DNA from: Triplophysa rosa
Taxonomy: Eukaryota > Chordata > Actinopteri > Cypriniformes > Nemacheilidae
NCBI RefSeq assembly: GCF_024868665.1
Contig: NC_079891.1
Location: forward strand, 30,938,598-31,002,597
Reading direction: 5' to 3'
Length of the DNA stretch: 64,000 bases
Shown: positions 1 through 28,345 of the stretch, piece by piece
Position numbering within the stretch: the first letter of the stretch is position 1
Layout: each line of letters starts with the position of its first letter
The notes under the pieces: model-generated
Told to the model about the DNA's origin: nothing
Seen by the model: only the letters and a program-made list of their open reading frames with translations
The model's database searches: none
Position numbers and translations under genes: made by a program

Positions 1-578
1 CCTGTTGTGAAGAGAAGCTAGAAAGTGTTTTTGATAGGGGAAGAAAAGACCGTAGCACGCCCTTTTGATTCCTCCTCACAATGGCTGAAATCAGATAGCT
101 GTCGCCTGAGGGCCGAGCTCGAGATGTTGCATTGTAACTCCTCAAAGACAAGAAGAATAGCTTTCCTCGCAATTATCGCCATCTCTGACGACGCGGGAAC
201 CCGTTGAGTTATGATGGTAAAGAAATCGTCCAATCACGGTCTCGTCTTGCGGCGCGGTTGCCAAGCCTTACCATGTTTGGAGGCTTCTTGGGGTTTAGGG
301 GAAGTTTTAAAGTACACACCAGAGCGCTTAAAGGGGTAGCAGACAAAGACTGAGAACTCCGCAGGTCACTGTCTGGAAGGAAACAAAAGCCATTCCTCGT
401 AGACGCCAGCCTGGAGGTGGACATGCTTGGAGAGACAGGGCTGGGGGAGAGGAGACTCGATAAAGCACATAGGTTCCCGCTGTAGGGGGGGTTTCTTCCT
501 GACTGACAAGACTTTTTCTAGTGTGACAGCTATGCCTGAATCTGGTTTTAACTCTCTTTCTCTCTCTGTCTTCCGCAG
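1..578 (+). other. kremen1 intron sequence upstream of the kringle exon
   Basis: No earlier kringle exon is recognisable here; the sequence before the acceptor at 578 contains only short chance open frames. The first kremen1 exons are expected left of the window. Confidence 0.6.
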
Positions 579-18606
<18,028 letters not shown>

Positions 18607-21085
18607 CCTCAATAACCATTACGGCTGCTACGTACTAGCCCCATGTAATGAATGCACACACTGTACGCAATGCTGGTCTACGGGAGCTTGCGGTCCCTGA
18701 CTAACCTAAAATAACCACCGCAATGCCCGGTCAAAAGGTTGATGGATTGTTCGCAAAGGAACTTGGCAGCTAAAACGGACTGCTCAGACTGAGCTTGATG
18801 CCGATGCGTTGACTCTCAATTTGCATCTCAGCCAATCACACATGCGTGACAGGTGCACACTTAAACCGAGTGATTTGATTAGCAAAGGAATGAGATGTTT
18901 GGTTTCCGTTGCCATGGTAGAGCAACGAATCAACAACGGACTCGTAACTTTCGGGTGTTTCGCAGCATTTCACAGACCCCTGATAAGCGTCTCAAATAAA
19001 GGCTGAGACTCCCCTCGGACCACACTGACAGACAAAACCACTTCTATAGCCAATAAAATGCCACTGTGCCCAACCAGCCCCTCTGGAGGAGAGATCCGAT
19101 CCCCTTCCAGACGCATTATAACCTCTTATGTAGGTCATCTCTTGTTGAGGAGGACAGAACTCCTTTTACCAGGGTGAAAGAGCTGCCTGTACCAGCAGAG
19201 GATTGATGTCACAAACATGTTTAAGACGAAATGATTTTGATCTTTGACGATTGAAAAAAGGTCCCGAGAGAGATGCAGCGTAGACGGACGTCTGAGCACC
19301 AAAGCCTGCGATCGCTACAAGTTCAAATGGAGCTGTAGTTAAGAAATCCTGATGGACCTCTCCTACTGTCTTTTGGTATTTTTGCTGCGTGTCGGGTTTT
19401 GATCTTTCTGCCTTTAAGTGCCTTTAGGACTGAGAAAAACCCTTTTTTGTGTGTGTCTCTTCTATGCTGTCACAATGTCTGGATGATGTAAACAAGCATT
19501 GATCCTTCAGAGCTTTGAATTGCAAATGAGAATAAGCACTGGGGATTTTCACCAGATAAAATGTAGTCCTGTGGGTGTCATTGGACCATATTATTCCAGT
19601 CAGGTTGAGCAAGAGACGCATTGTGACGAACGTTGTGTAATTCTGTGTGGGAACGATCAAACGTCATTTCATTTTTCTGTCCAACAAAGACGGCGCTGAA
19701 ATTCTTCCGAAACAATTGCTCTTTCTCCCCGTTTAGCTTACAGAGTTTTGAAGCACTTTTCCCGTCGGCCAAAAGTCAAGCGGATCGCTTCAGTGCCAGT
19801 GTGAGGCCGTTCTTACAAGGTGCAGGGTGGCACTCAGTTAAAAGCACCTGCGCGGGCATCAGTCACAGGTCAAGATGTGGGTTGACATTAGGGCTTCTTA
19901 CAAAAGAACTGTTTCGACAGTTTTTACTCGATGTGCTCATTGTTACTTTCATTTTAGAGATGTTGTGAAAGCCTTTTATTTCAATGTCCGGTTGGGTACG
20001 TTCTGTAACTAAACAGACAGGAAATGGGCGATCGACAATACAAAAATGTTGTGGGTATGCCATTATTACTGCACTTGCCAACTAAACAAGTTATAGGGAC
20101 AGCGCACCTAAAATGAAAATGTTGTTTCAAACACGTATGCGGTTAACCCCAAAATAGTCCGTATGTCCTCAGTCCAAAAATGATTATTTCCATATAAACA
20201 TGACACAAAATTTGAGTGAAATGTCCCTTAAATCACAAATTACAGAATCACCACATTATGCACTTTAACTTATTACTGAAGTACTTATCTTGTGTAATGT
20301 TTTATGAGCAACCAAAAGCATTTTTTTAAAGTTTGTACAAAGATTATATTTCAGCATATCCCACTTGCATCTTTAAAAAAAAACTAAATTGTGAAATACT
20401 GTATAACAAAAACCAGTAATAAGACCTCAGTTGAGCAAGCCGCACACCCAACGTGTCCTGTTCTTCCTCAATCCAAGTGTGTTTGGCTGACCTGATGCTG
20501 TATTTGGGTTGTGTTCTCATATGCACTCTGTGTTAATTACGGCATACATACTTCATAACCAAAGTTCTGCAGTGCCCAGGGCTGCCCATGCATAATAATG
20601 TCACCATTCGCAGTGGGAGAGAGACAGAGACGGGCTGTCAAAGAAGAGAGACAAACCTAAAGTGACATGAGAAATCTAACAAGGTCATCTATGTCTGGAA
20701 AGCCTGGTGAATAATACAGAATCCAGGCATCCTTAAATATAGCAAGGCCTGAATGCTTAAGCACTTTTTGCAGTGGAAAAAAAGTGTCAAATCTATTTGT
20801 GGTTTATCAGAACGTCTTTCCTGCAGAGAAACCAAGACAGTTTTGGGGTGAGAATACTTGTAATAAAAAGATGTTGTTTTCATGGAATTGTAAATAAAAT
20901 AGTGAGAATTTTAATTTATACCATAAATTATTGTTACTTTGGATGTAAAATGGGATATATTCTATCTTTTGTATAAGTACCTTTGTAGTTTTTATTTAAT
21001 GTGTTCCGAGTGCAAAAAAATAAATGTGCATGTTTCTAATGCTGGTCGTGTCTGCTTTGTTTTCAATAAATTGTCACTATTGCCA
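18607..21085 (+). other. kremen1: Probable kremen1 3' untranslated region
   Basis: About 2.5 kb without a supported coding exon follows the kremen1 stop. Canonical AATAAA signals occur at 20893-20898 and 21065-21070, and the latter is taken as the likely end. A degraded Angel-like piece lies near 20087-20190. The extent is inferred from the signal only; transcript data would settle it. Confidence 0.5.
21065..21070 (+). terminator. kremen1: Candidate kremen1 polyadenylation signal
   Basis: Canonical AATAAA in a T-rich context, the last strong plus-strand signal before the GA repeat at 21115. An earlier AATAAA at 20893 could also be used. Confidence 0.45.
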
Positions 21086-22911
21086 GTTTTAATCGTGAAA
21101 ACAAGAAATGATTTTAGAGAGAGAAAGCGAGGGAGAGAAAGCGAGAGAGAGAGAATTTACAATGCAAATGAGATCCTCCAGGACACTCCAAAATTTGCTT
21201 GGGAGATGACCATAGTTTCCGCAGCATTTCATTGAACAGATATGACAAAGGAGGAAATATGCAAACAAACGTGCATTTGATATCTATGCAGACCTCCACA
21301 AAACATCTGCTAAAGACTTAAAAAGAAAAAAGGCTCTGATGTTTTCTGTTGCTGTACAGCTTATCAGATAAAATGACTACCAGACGCAGAATGGATGCAC
21401 AAACAAAGCCTGTATTACAGGCCCCATGTGTAAGCCATTTCCCCGCTGTGTGTTTTTGTATGTGTGGAGGCCTATACTGCCCACCTGCAGATGTTCATGG
21501 AATGCGAGGTGAGCACATTCACATATGTTGGTCATATAGTAATAATATTAAGTCAGACCAGTGTGATAACCAAGTACATTTCAAGAATGTGTTTTCTAAG
21601 TTAATGAATGAATCTATTAAATTCACAATAATTCGTCCGATTACTTCATAAACCCAATGAGCCTATACTCATTAAATAACCACATAGGATCAAATCCACC
21701 CATAAAGAAAAACGAGCAGTTTTTCATTCATTTACATTATGCTACGTTTAGTGTGAAGCTCTGCGGCGTTGGCGCATGACTATGAATCCTACAGTGACAC
21801 CTACTGGTAGGTTGCTAACGGCACATTTGTCATGCGTGTGTTAGAAAAAGTTCAACCATTTGGCTTTTCTCTCTGTGATAAGAAAATAGTAGAATGCGAT
21901 TTATTCACTGGGGAATTTACAGAACACAGAACAACACATTACAGAAAAAAGCTCAAAAAAGCAATAAGTTGAATTGCAAAAACGCAAATAGAATGTGAAC
22001 CGTTGACGAAATATCAAGCAGTGCTTGAAAATATAGAAAAAAAACTATTTTATAAAATAAGGTTTATAAAATAGAGTCACACGTGAAAATACGTACACGT
22101 GGATGTTTCAATTTGCTGTTAGAGTGAGATTGAACCAGAGGGGCATCAACTTTACAGAAGAGCCAGAACAAAAAAATACCAAAGTTTGATCTGAATTTGT
22201 GTTTTGTTTTCAATCTTCTATAATAAAGATGTTACACACATGGATGACAGTATAGCCTACTTATTGAACAGTATTTAAACATTTGTTCAAAAGAAAACAA
22301 AAATATATTTTTAAATAATGTCCCATGTTTTGAATCATCTGCTATCCACAAAGTTACGCCCTTTTGGCTTAGTATGTTCAGTGAAAAGTCTCGTTTCAAA
22401 TGAATAACTTCAAATTGATTAAGATTTCAATTGTGTTATTTTGGCAGTAGAAAGAGCTTATCGAGGTCTTTCATTTGAGATCTCCATTTCACCCAAAATG
22501 TTAATTATGCCCCTCTGGTTCTCACCCCTCGTTATATACTGTGACATTAAAACTGCACAGGTGGCAGCATTTGCTATAAACGGTGGTTAACCGAATACAA
22601 CATAACACTATGTACAATATATTTTCATTTATTTAACACAGTTTTTCATATTTTATGTGTACTTATACATACATGTTGCCAATTGGGCAAGGTTTTTTGC
22701 CTAATATAGTTTTTTTTATTTTTATCTCTTACTGTACATGTTTTCTGTGCTCTGGACGCTTCTGTAACCAAAACAATTGTTTGTGCGTAAGTATATTTGG
22801 CAATAAAAGCTTAATAATACAATTCTTCAAAAGTTAACTTTGTTGCAAAAGAACTACAACTCGTCGCGAGTTTATGACGCGGGTGCTTCCGTAACTGAAC
22901 TCGAGCGCAAC
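21086..22911. other. kremen1-coq5 intergenic interval
   Basis: 1.8 kb with a short GA repeat at 21115-21153 and no recognisable gene. The coq5 promoter must lie in its right end. No TATA box stands out near 22912; the 60 bp before the ATG are relatively CG-containing, fitting a housekeeping promoter (inference). Confidence 0.6.
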
Positions 22912-23113
22912 ATGGCGGCCTCCATTAGGACACTTGCCCTTAGAACTTTCTGTGATTCTACGCGAAATATTCAGCATGTTTCAAGGAGTCGAGTCAAACA
23001 TTCATGTTGTCCCGCTTGGGTCACAGTATGTCGCGGCTACAGCGATGGAACAGAAGGGAAAAGCACGCACTTTGGTTTCGAAACTGTGCCCGAGGAGGAG
23101 AAAGCAGAGAGAG
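22912..23113 (+). CDS. coq5: coq5 exon 1: start and targeting peptide
   Basis: ATG at 22912, donor GTGAGT at 23114. It encodes [13 protein letters not shown], an Arg-rich leader, and then the conserved [16 protein letters not shown]. It ends in phase 1. Confidence 0.95.
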
Positions 23114-26100
23114 GTGAGTTCAAATACATTCGTTTATGTCGCCGTTCTTACAGTATGGTCAAGATCAAGAACACAGAAATGAAAATTGTTTTAATGAAGA
23201 CTAGTTGGATCATTTTGTGCATTTTGGTGATCGTTCCTATGTATAAAATTTGAGCTGCTGAGTTTGCATAATTGCACAAGTGTCCTTAATCTTAATTTAT
23301 GAAAGCATTTTAGGTAAGTCGTGACTAGGGCTGAAACGATTCCTCGAGTAACTCGAATACAAAAAAATCATCGAGGCAATTTTTGTTGCCTCGAAGCCTC
23401 GTTTAATCCATTTAACTACAGCAGGGGTCGGCAACCTTTTTGAAGTGCTGTGCCGTTTATTTTTTTCATGGCAACCACTGTGCCATTTTAACATCAACGT
23501 TTAGTATTACATGTAATTGTACCACAATATTATTATTTTTTAGATTGACACTATTCGTATACTTATACTATATGGCTATAAAACACAAAACAGAAAAAGA
23601 AACATTTTGAATAGACTATCATCTTTATTTTTCAATAAAACAAAATTGCACAGATTTCTTTAAAAATTGAAACTGTTTATACAAAACATTTTGCTCCTTT
23701 GAAAGTAAGACAGCAAGAGTATAAAACACAAATAGTATTGGAATCCAGTTCTAATGCTGCTTTTTCACATGTGTTATAGTTACCTTCTTTATTTTTAAAA
23801 ACACGTATTTGCACATATTTCTTTAATAACTGAAACTGTTACATATGTATATAAAACATTTTTATAGAACAAAAAGCAGAGCAGCAAGAGTTTGGAAAAC
23901 AAATAGTACTGGAATCACGTTTTAATGCTGCTTTTCAGTGTTAAGCCAAGGAATACCAGCATGGCCCAGTGTAGGCTAATGCAAGATTAAACAGATGTAC
24001 AGTACTTATAAATACCAGTTAGTGTGAGCCCTGGTCCTGTTTTCCTTTGCTGAGCTCTGTTATCTTGGGAGCGTAGTGCGTCACCTTAAGTTTCACGCAT
24101 GCTTCGGAATGATCAACAGTCAAGCGATTGCGAGAGGGACAAAGCACATTGTTCATGTGTGAAAATATTTGCTCGCAGAGGTATGTCGATCCGAAAACCG
24201 TCAGCAAACCCAAAGCAACTCTTTTGAGACAGCAGAATTTTTCTGGCAATGATGCCCAGCATGTAAAAATGCAAGATCCCTGATTGTTCACTGCTGTGGT
24301 TTCCAACTCCTTGCGGAGTTCTGCAAATTTTGTCACCCAGAGTGCTGAACTCTTGAGCTCAATTAGCTGCATTTCCATGTCCTGTGTATCCATCCACTCT
24401 ATCAGAGATGCATCGAATTCGTGTCCATCGAAGCTCGCAGGCTTAATCAAAAAAGGGAACATTGGTCCATATTTCCGAAAGTCCCCAAAACGTGTTGTGA
24501 ACTCCAATTCGAGTTCGGACATGTATTTGGATATCTCACTCGTGTTAACGCTGCACTGCGCGGACAGCTCCCGTACATGTTTGAAATATCGGAATGTGGA
24601 GGTAGCGATATCCCTTGAGAAAACTGCCAGCTTGTCAATAAACGCAGCCCATGTTTCGAACATGTTCAAAATGGTGTGTTCTGCACCTTGGAGTCGGAGA
24701 TTTAGCTCGTTCAAGTGGCCTGTGATATCAGTGAGAAACATGACTTTCAAAACCCACGTCTCATCTTCGAGTTCAGTGTAGACTTGGTCTTTTTCAGCTA
24801 GGAAGGCTTTAATACTGTCAAAGCAGCCAACAAATCTCTCCAGAACTTTACCACAGCTTAACCATCTAACCGCCGAGTGGAGAGGGATATCTTTGTACGT
24901 GCAGTCCATTTCCTCGAGAAGGGACTGGAACTGTCGGTGTGTGAGGGAAGATCGCTTAACTATGAAATTAACGATCTTTACAACCGTAGCCATAACGCTA
25001 TTAAGATCTGAATTTGACATTTTTGCACACAGGTTCTCTTGGTGTATTATGCAGTGTAATTTCATAATGGGGTGACCCACTTTTTCCTCAATTAATTTGA
25101 CAGCTCCTTTCTGTTTGCCAACCATGGCAGGGGCTCCATCTGTTGTAATTGCAAAAATTCTTCCGATGTCAACCCCTCGCTCCTCAAAGTGCTCAAAAAA
25201 TGCCTTGGCAATGTCTTCCCCTTTTGTTGTGTCAGTCATTGATTTTAGGCAACAGAGTTCCTCTCTTACATTCGAATCACAATATTTTGCCATGATTGCC
25301 AAACGTGGTATGTCATTTATGTCCACACTCTCATCCAGCGCAACACTAAACACCATTGCATCCTTCAGCCCAGCTGTTTGCTGCTCATTGACACTTTCTG
25401 CCATTTCTTCTATGCGTCTCTGAACAGTTCTGGCTGACATGGGAATATCTTTGATTCTCGATATAATAGTCTCTTTGTTAGGTAACCCATCAAACAAGAC
25501 CTCTGCGCTAGAGAGGAAAGCATCCTTAATGTACTCCCCGTCAGTGAATGGCTTTCCGTGTTTCGCAATGCAATGAGCAAGTCGGTAACTTGCTTCAGAA
25601 GCATTATTTTTCAATCTAGTAAAAACACGAAGACTGCCGGTTTGTTTCTCATAACTGGAGACAGCGCGTCTGATGGACTCTGCCTTATCTGCCTGATCTT
25701 TGAAGGATTTTTCGTGTTTTGTTTCAAAATGGCGCTTAACGCTGGAAGTACGGCACACAACATTTTCTAAACATAAAGTGCATACGGCACGATCTTTTTG
25801 AAAAACAAAACCGAATTCTTCTCTCCAAGAGGGCTGAAATGACCGAGCGTCAGTTTTTGCCTTCTTTTGCGTAGTAGCCATTTGTGACCCTCGTCTGAAG
25901 TCCAGCACCACAGTGAGCGCAAACTACACAATCGATGACACGTGACCTCTAAAGCACAGACAACTTTATGTAAAAGATGTTGATTACGATTACAGATTAA
26001 CGGGCAATTTGTCATGCGAATACGACCAGGCGTTCAATATTTTTTTAAACTTCACAAACACTAGTTTTGTATTAAATACATAATTTATCTAAATGTGCTT

Positions 26101-28313
26101 GGCGTGCCATTGATTTTCCCTCGGCGTGCCAATAGTGGCACGCGTGCCTTAGGTTGCCGACCCGAACTACAGTACACACGGAGCACTGCGTTTCCCCACG
26201 GACCATTATTAGCGACGCACATCCCGCTAAACTCCATTCATGTTACAGGGCTCTCAAGTCTCACGCATTCACCGAGACACACGCTTTTTAGTCTGTTCAC
26301 ACGCTCACACGTATTTCTCATGCTGATAAATAAGTGAGAGCTTATTGACATGGTGAACTGCTATTTTACTTAGTTTCACTCGCAAAATAGACTAAAACTT
26401 GTTTTCCGGCTGCATTGAGTCCATAAAACTAGATTCGGACTAACGTTAGTTGATGCCGAATCATGTTATTTACACGTCATCTGTCTGTTCTGCGTGTCTG
26501 AGTGAATGAACTGCACTTTATGAGGACATAAACACATGAGCTTCATCTCCAGAGTTGCTCTGAGAGTTTATTTCAGAACATTTTACTGAGTGAAGCTAAC
26601 ACACTAAAAAATAAGCGTCTTCCGACGACCTGCCAAAATAAAAGTCCGATTGACTCGGTATTTTTATGTGGACAAATATATTACTATTTAATAGTAAAAA
26701 AAATAAACTAAAACTAATTTAGATAAACTAAATGCATCATACCTAAGCTGAAGTTAGTTGTTTACCTTTGAAATTATTCTTTCTATTTTTATTAATGTTT
26801 CTTATTTATACATTTGTATTAGGCCTATATTGCATTTTGAATTTAATATGGCAATGGAATGTACTGGTTTAGTTTTCACAGATATTAGTGTATGCAATTT
26901 CAGCAATAAATACTTACGTTTTTCTAAAAAGGAAACAGCCCTAGTCATGACATTTCCATCTCTTTTTTTATTCCCCCTGTTGTCAGTCTATAAGGTGTTT
27001 GAAAGTGTGGCGGGAAAGTATGATGTAATGAATGATGCCATGAGTTTAGGAATACACCGCCTCTGGAAAGACTCGCTGTTGCACGTCATGAACCCTCAAC
27101 CTGGACTGCGTCTACTGGACACAGCTGGTGGCACTGGTAAATCACAACTTTGTTTGGGCTCTTCACACAGATTTCTTCATAACGAAACATACTTATTTTG
27201 TGCTTTTGCTTCTCAAAATCTGTATTGTGCTTCAGGTGACATCTCTTTCCGCTTCCTGGAATACACAAGATCAATGCATGAACGGCAACAGCGTCAGAAA
27301 GCACGGTCCAGTCAAACGCCATCGTGGAGAGACCTCGCTGATCACTATGCAACAAACCAGACAGGTCTTCCACCTTCCCGGGCGGTCGTGTGCGACATCA
27401 ACAAAGAAATGCTTAAAGTTGGTAAACAGAGGGCAGAGAAAGCAGGAATCAGCACAGGTACGGTCATCTTAAACTAAAAAACCCATCTTTACTGTTGACA
27501 CCAAATTCACAGGGCTTGCCATAAACTGTTTGCAGGTCTTTCGTGGGTCGTGGGTGACGCAGAAGAACTCCCGTTCGATGATGACCAGTTTGACATATAC
27601 ACTATTGCATTTGGCATCAGAAACGTCACTCACATAGAGCAAGTAAATGCCCTACATCACATTACATCATCTATGAGCATGGCATATTTTTGTGGCTTTA
27701 AGATTTTGATGATTTATGTAGGCTTGTTGTAAACATGATGGGTGTTTGTAGGTGTTGCAGGAAGCTGTGCGCGTCCTTAAACCAGGCGGACGGTTCTTGT
27801 GTCTTGAATTCAGCAAAGTGTCTAACCCTGTGCTTGCCAGGTTGTGTTTATACTTCATTTATTTTTTTACAAACTGTTTTTATTAAATGTGTTAAAAAAT
27901 ATGTTGACCGTTTTTTTGCAGGCTGTATGATGCATATAGTTTTCAGATGATCCCTGTGTTGGGGGAAGTGATCGCAGGAGACTGGAAATCATATCAGTAT
28001 CTGGTGGAAAGCATCCGGAAATTTCCAGACCAGGTAACATGGCAGGCACACTCCAAACACCCTGCACAGACAATTCAGAAATCCCATGCAATTGTCATTG
28101 TAGGCCGGAATAAAAAGTTGATATATGTACCTTTTGTCTAAAATATCTTGATGTTCTTGAAATAATTGTGACTGTACCGTGAGATTGTAACAAAAAAAAT
28201 GTCTTCCATAGGAAACATTCAAGGAAATGATCGAGGATGCTGGCTTCTTTTGTGTCCAGTACTTCAACTTGACAGGAGGAATTGTTTCTATTCATTCAGG
28301 GTTCAAGCTCTGA
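22912..28313 (+). CDS. coq5: Coq5, ubiquinone-pathway C-methyltransferase (mitochondrial), complete
   Basis: SAM-dependent enzyme that C-methylates 2-methoxy-6-polyprenyl-1,4-benzoquinol in ubiquinone synthesis, on the matrix side of the inner mitochondrial membrane within the CoQ complex (family knowledge). Seven exons, 22912-23113, 26987-27136, 27236-27457, 27536-27642, 27752-27840, 27922-28033 and 28212-28313, splice with consistent phases into 327 residues, the length remembered for human COQ5. The start lies in GCAACATGGCGG and is followed by an Arg-rich, acid-poor N-terminus typical of a mitochondrial targeting peptide. Class I methyltransferase motifs are visible: [10 protein letters not shown] (motif I), VVCDINKEM (post I), [14 protein letters not shown] (motif II) and [13 protein letters not shown] (motif III). 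The protein ends SGFKL. Motif I has Thr where Val is usual. Introns 2-6 are 78-178 bp, whereas intron 1 is 3.9 kb because of transposon insertions. Confidence 0.97.
23422..26164 (-). mobile_element. hAT transposon (Charlie/ZBED-like) with full transposase frame
   Basis: A 2743-bp element with left terminus CAGGGGTCGGCAACCT and right terminus AGGTTGCCGACCCG. It is flanked by perfect 8-bp duplications AACTACAG at 23414-23421 and 26165-26172. The right end seems to lack a couple of terminal bases relative to the left. It carries one long minus-strand open frame. It lies inside another hAT element in coq5 intron 1, antisense to coq5. Confidence 0.9.
24019..25881 (-). CDS. hAT-family transposase (ZBED/SCAND3-like), uninterrupted frame
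   Basis: Transposase of the 23422-26164 element. The frame is open from an upstream ATG at 25911; the ATG at 25881 ([15 protein letters not shown]) is preferred because it starts the usual conserved N-terminus, giving 620 residues. Visible features are an N-terminal zinc finger with CTLC and HFETKH; a first acidic site in VALDESVD; a second in [16 protein letters not shown]; the CIIHQ motif typical of hAT enzymes; and the C-terminal dimerisation segment [15 protein letters not shown] followed by RNRLT. These match hAT enzymes of the Charlie/ZBED5/GTF2IRD2-like group (family knowledge). No stop or frameshift is seen, so recent mobility is possible. The final catalytic glutamate could not be assigned with certainty. 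A domesticated host gene is less likely because terminal repeats and target duplications still surround it. Confidence 0.9.
   Translation of the reverse strand: MATTQKKAKTDARSFQPSWREEFGFVFQKDRAVCTLCLENVVCRTSSVKRHFETKHEKSFKDQADKAESIRRAVSSYEKQTGSLRVFTRLKNNASEASYRLAHCIAKHGKPFTDGEYIKDAFLSSAEVLFDGLPNKETIISRIKDIPMSARTVQRRIEEMAESVNEQQTAGLKDAMVFSVALDESVDINDIPRLAIMAKYCDSNVREELCCLKSMTDTTKGEDIAKAFFEHFEERGVDIGRIFAITTDGAPAMVGKQKGAVKLIEEKVGHPIMKLHCIIHQENLCAKMSNSDLNSVMATVVKIVNFIVKRSSLTHRQFQSLLEEMDCTYKDIPLHSAVRWLSCGKVLERFVGCFDSIKAFLAEKDQVYTELEDETWVLKVMFLTDITGHLNELNLRLQGAEHTILNMFETWAAFIDKLAVFSRDIATSTFRYFKHVRELSAQCSVNTSEISKYMSELELEFTTRFGDFRKYGPMFPFLIKPASFDGHEFDASLIEWMDTQDMEMQLIELKSSALWVTKFAELRKELETTAVNNQGSCIFTCWASLPEKFCCLKRVALGLLTVFGSTYLCEQIFSHMNNVLCPSRNRLTVDHSEACVKLKVTHYAPKITELSKGKQDQGSH
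26987..27136 (+). CDS. coq5: coq5 exon 2: methyltransferase entry and motif I
   Basis: Acceptor TTGTCAG ends at 26986 and donor GTAAAT starts at 27137. It encodes [29 protein letters not shown] and LLDTAGGTG. The frame is open upstream of the acceptor but that part is intron and transposon. Confidence 0.96.
27236..27457 (+). CDS. coq5: coq5 exon 3: SAM-binding core
   Basis: Acceptor GCTTCAG ends at 27235 and donor GTACGG starts at 27458. It encodes [13 protein letters not shown], a basic Gln/Arg-rich insert, and [15 protein letters not shown]. Confidence 0.96.
27536..27642 (+). CDS. coq5: coq5 exon 4: motif II
   Basis: Acceptor TTTGCAG ends at 27535 and donor GTAAAT starts at 27643. It encodes [17 protein letters not shown] and [13 protein letters not shown]. 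It ends at a codon boundary. Confidence 0.96.
27752..27840 (+). CDS. coq5: coq5 exon 5: motif III
   Basis: Acceptor TTTGTAG ends at 27751; donor GTTGTG at 27841 is a weak GT. It encodes [20 protein letters not shown] and SKVSNPVLA, and ends in phase 2. Confidence 0.94.
27922..28033 (+). CDS. coq5: coq5 exon 6
   Basis: Acceptor TTTTTGCAG ends at 27921 and donor GTAACA starts at 28034. It encodes [17 protein letters not shown], then [19 protein letters not shown], strongly conserved in COQ5. Confidence 0.96.
28212..28313 (+). CDS. coq5: coq5 exon 7: C-terminus
   Basis: Acceptor CTTCCATAG ends at 28211. It encodes [24 protein letters not shown] and a TGA stop at 28311-28313. Confidence 0.96.
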   Translation, partial: ETFKEMIEDAGFFCVQYFNLTGGIVSIHSGFKL

Positions 28314-28339
28314 GTGTCACGTCAGCACAGTTGCCTTTA

Positions 28340-28345
28340 AATAAA
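28340..28345 (+). terminator. coq5: Candidate coq5 polyadenylation signal
   Basis: AATAAA 27 bases after the stop, giving a very short 3' UTR. A second AATAAA at 28833-28838 could give a longer form. Confidence 0.6.

Larger units (their letters stand above)
23326..26943. mobile_element. Outer hAT-type element, interrupted by a second hAT
   Basis: The left end TAGGGCTGAAACGATTCC mirrors the right end GGAAACAGCCCTA. Flanks GTCGTGAC (23318-23325) and GTCATGAC (26944-26951) are an 8-bp duplication with one mismatch, the hAT signature. Removing the inner element leaves about 870 bp with no transposase frame, so it is non-autonomous. The CCTCGAGTAACTCGA word near the left end matches a MITE family widespread in fish (from memory). 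Confidence 0.8.
23114..26986 (+). other. coq5: coq5 intron 1, transposon-filled
   Basis: The intron is 3873 bp, of which 3618 bp (23326-26943) is nested transposon plus one 8-bp duplication. Without them it would be about 247 bp, in line with the other coq5 introns. The outer element ends 43 bp before the 3' splice site and leaves the T-rich polypyrimidine tract intact. Confidence 0.85.

Noticed and set aside
24019..25911. The ZBED-like protein as a domesticated host gene
   Set aside because: It still lies between matching inverted ends and perfect 8-bp duplications, which marks a transposon copy.
26758..27477. A 239-codon plus-strand frame as a separate gene
   Set aside because: It is coq5 exons 2 and 3 read through the stop-free intron 2 and back into transposon DNA.
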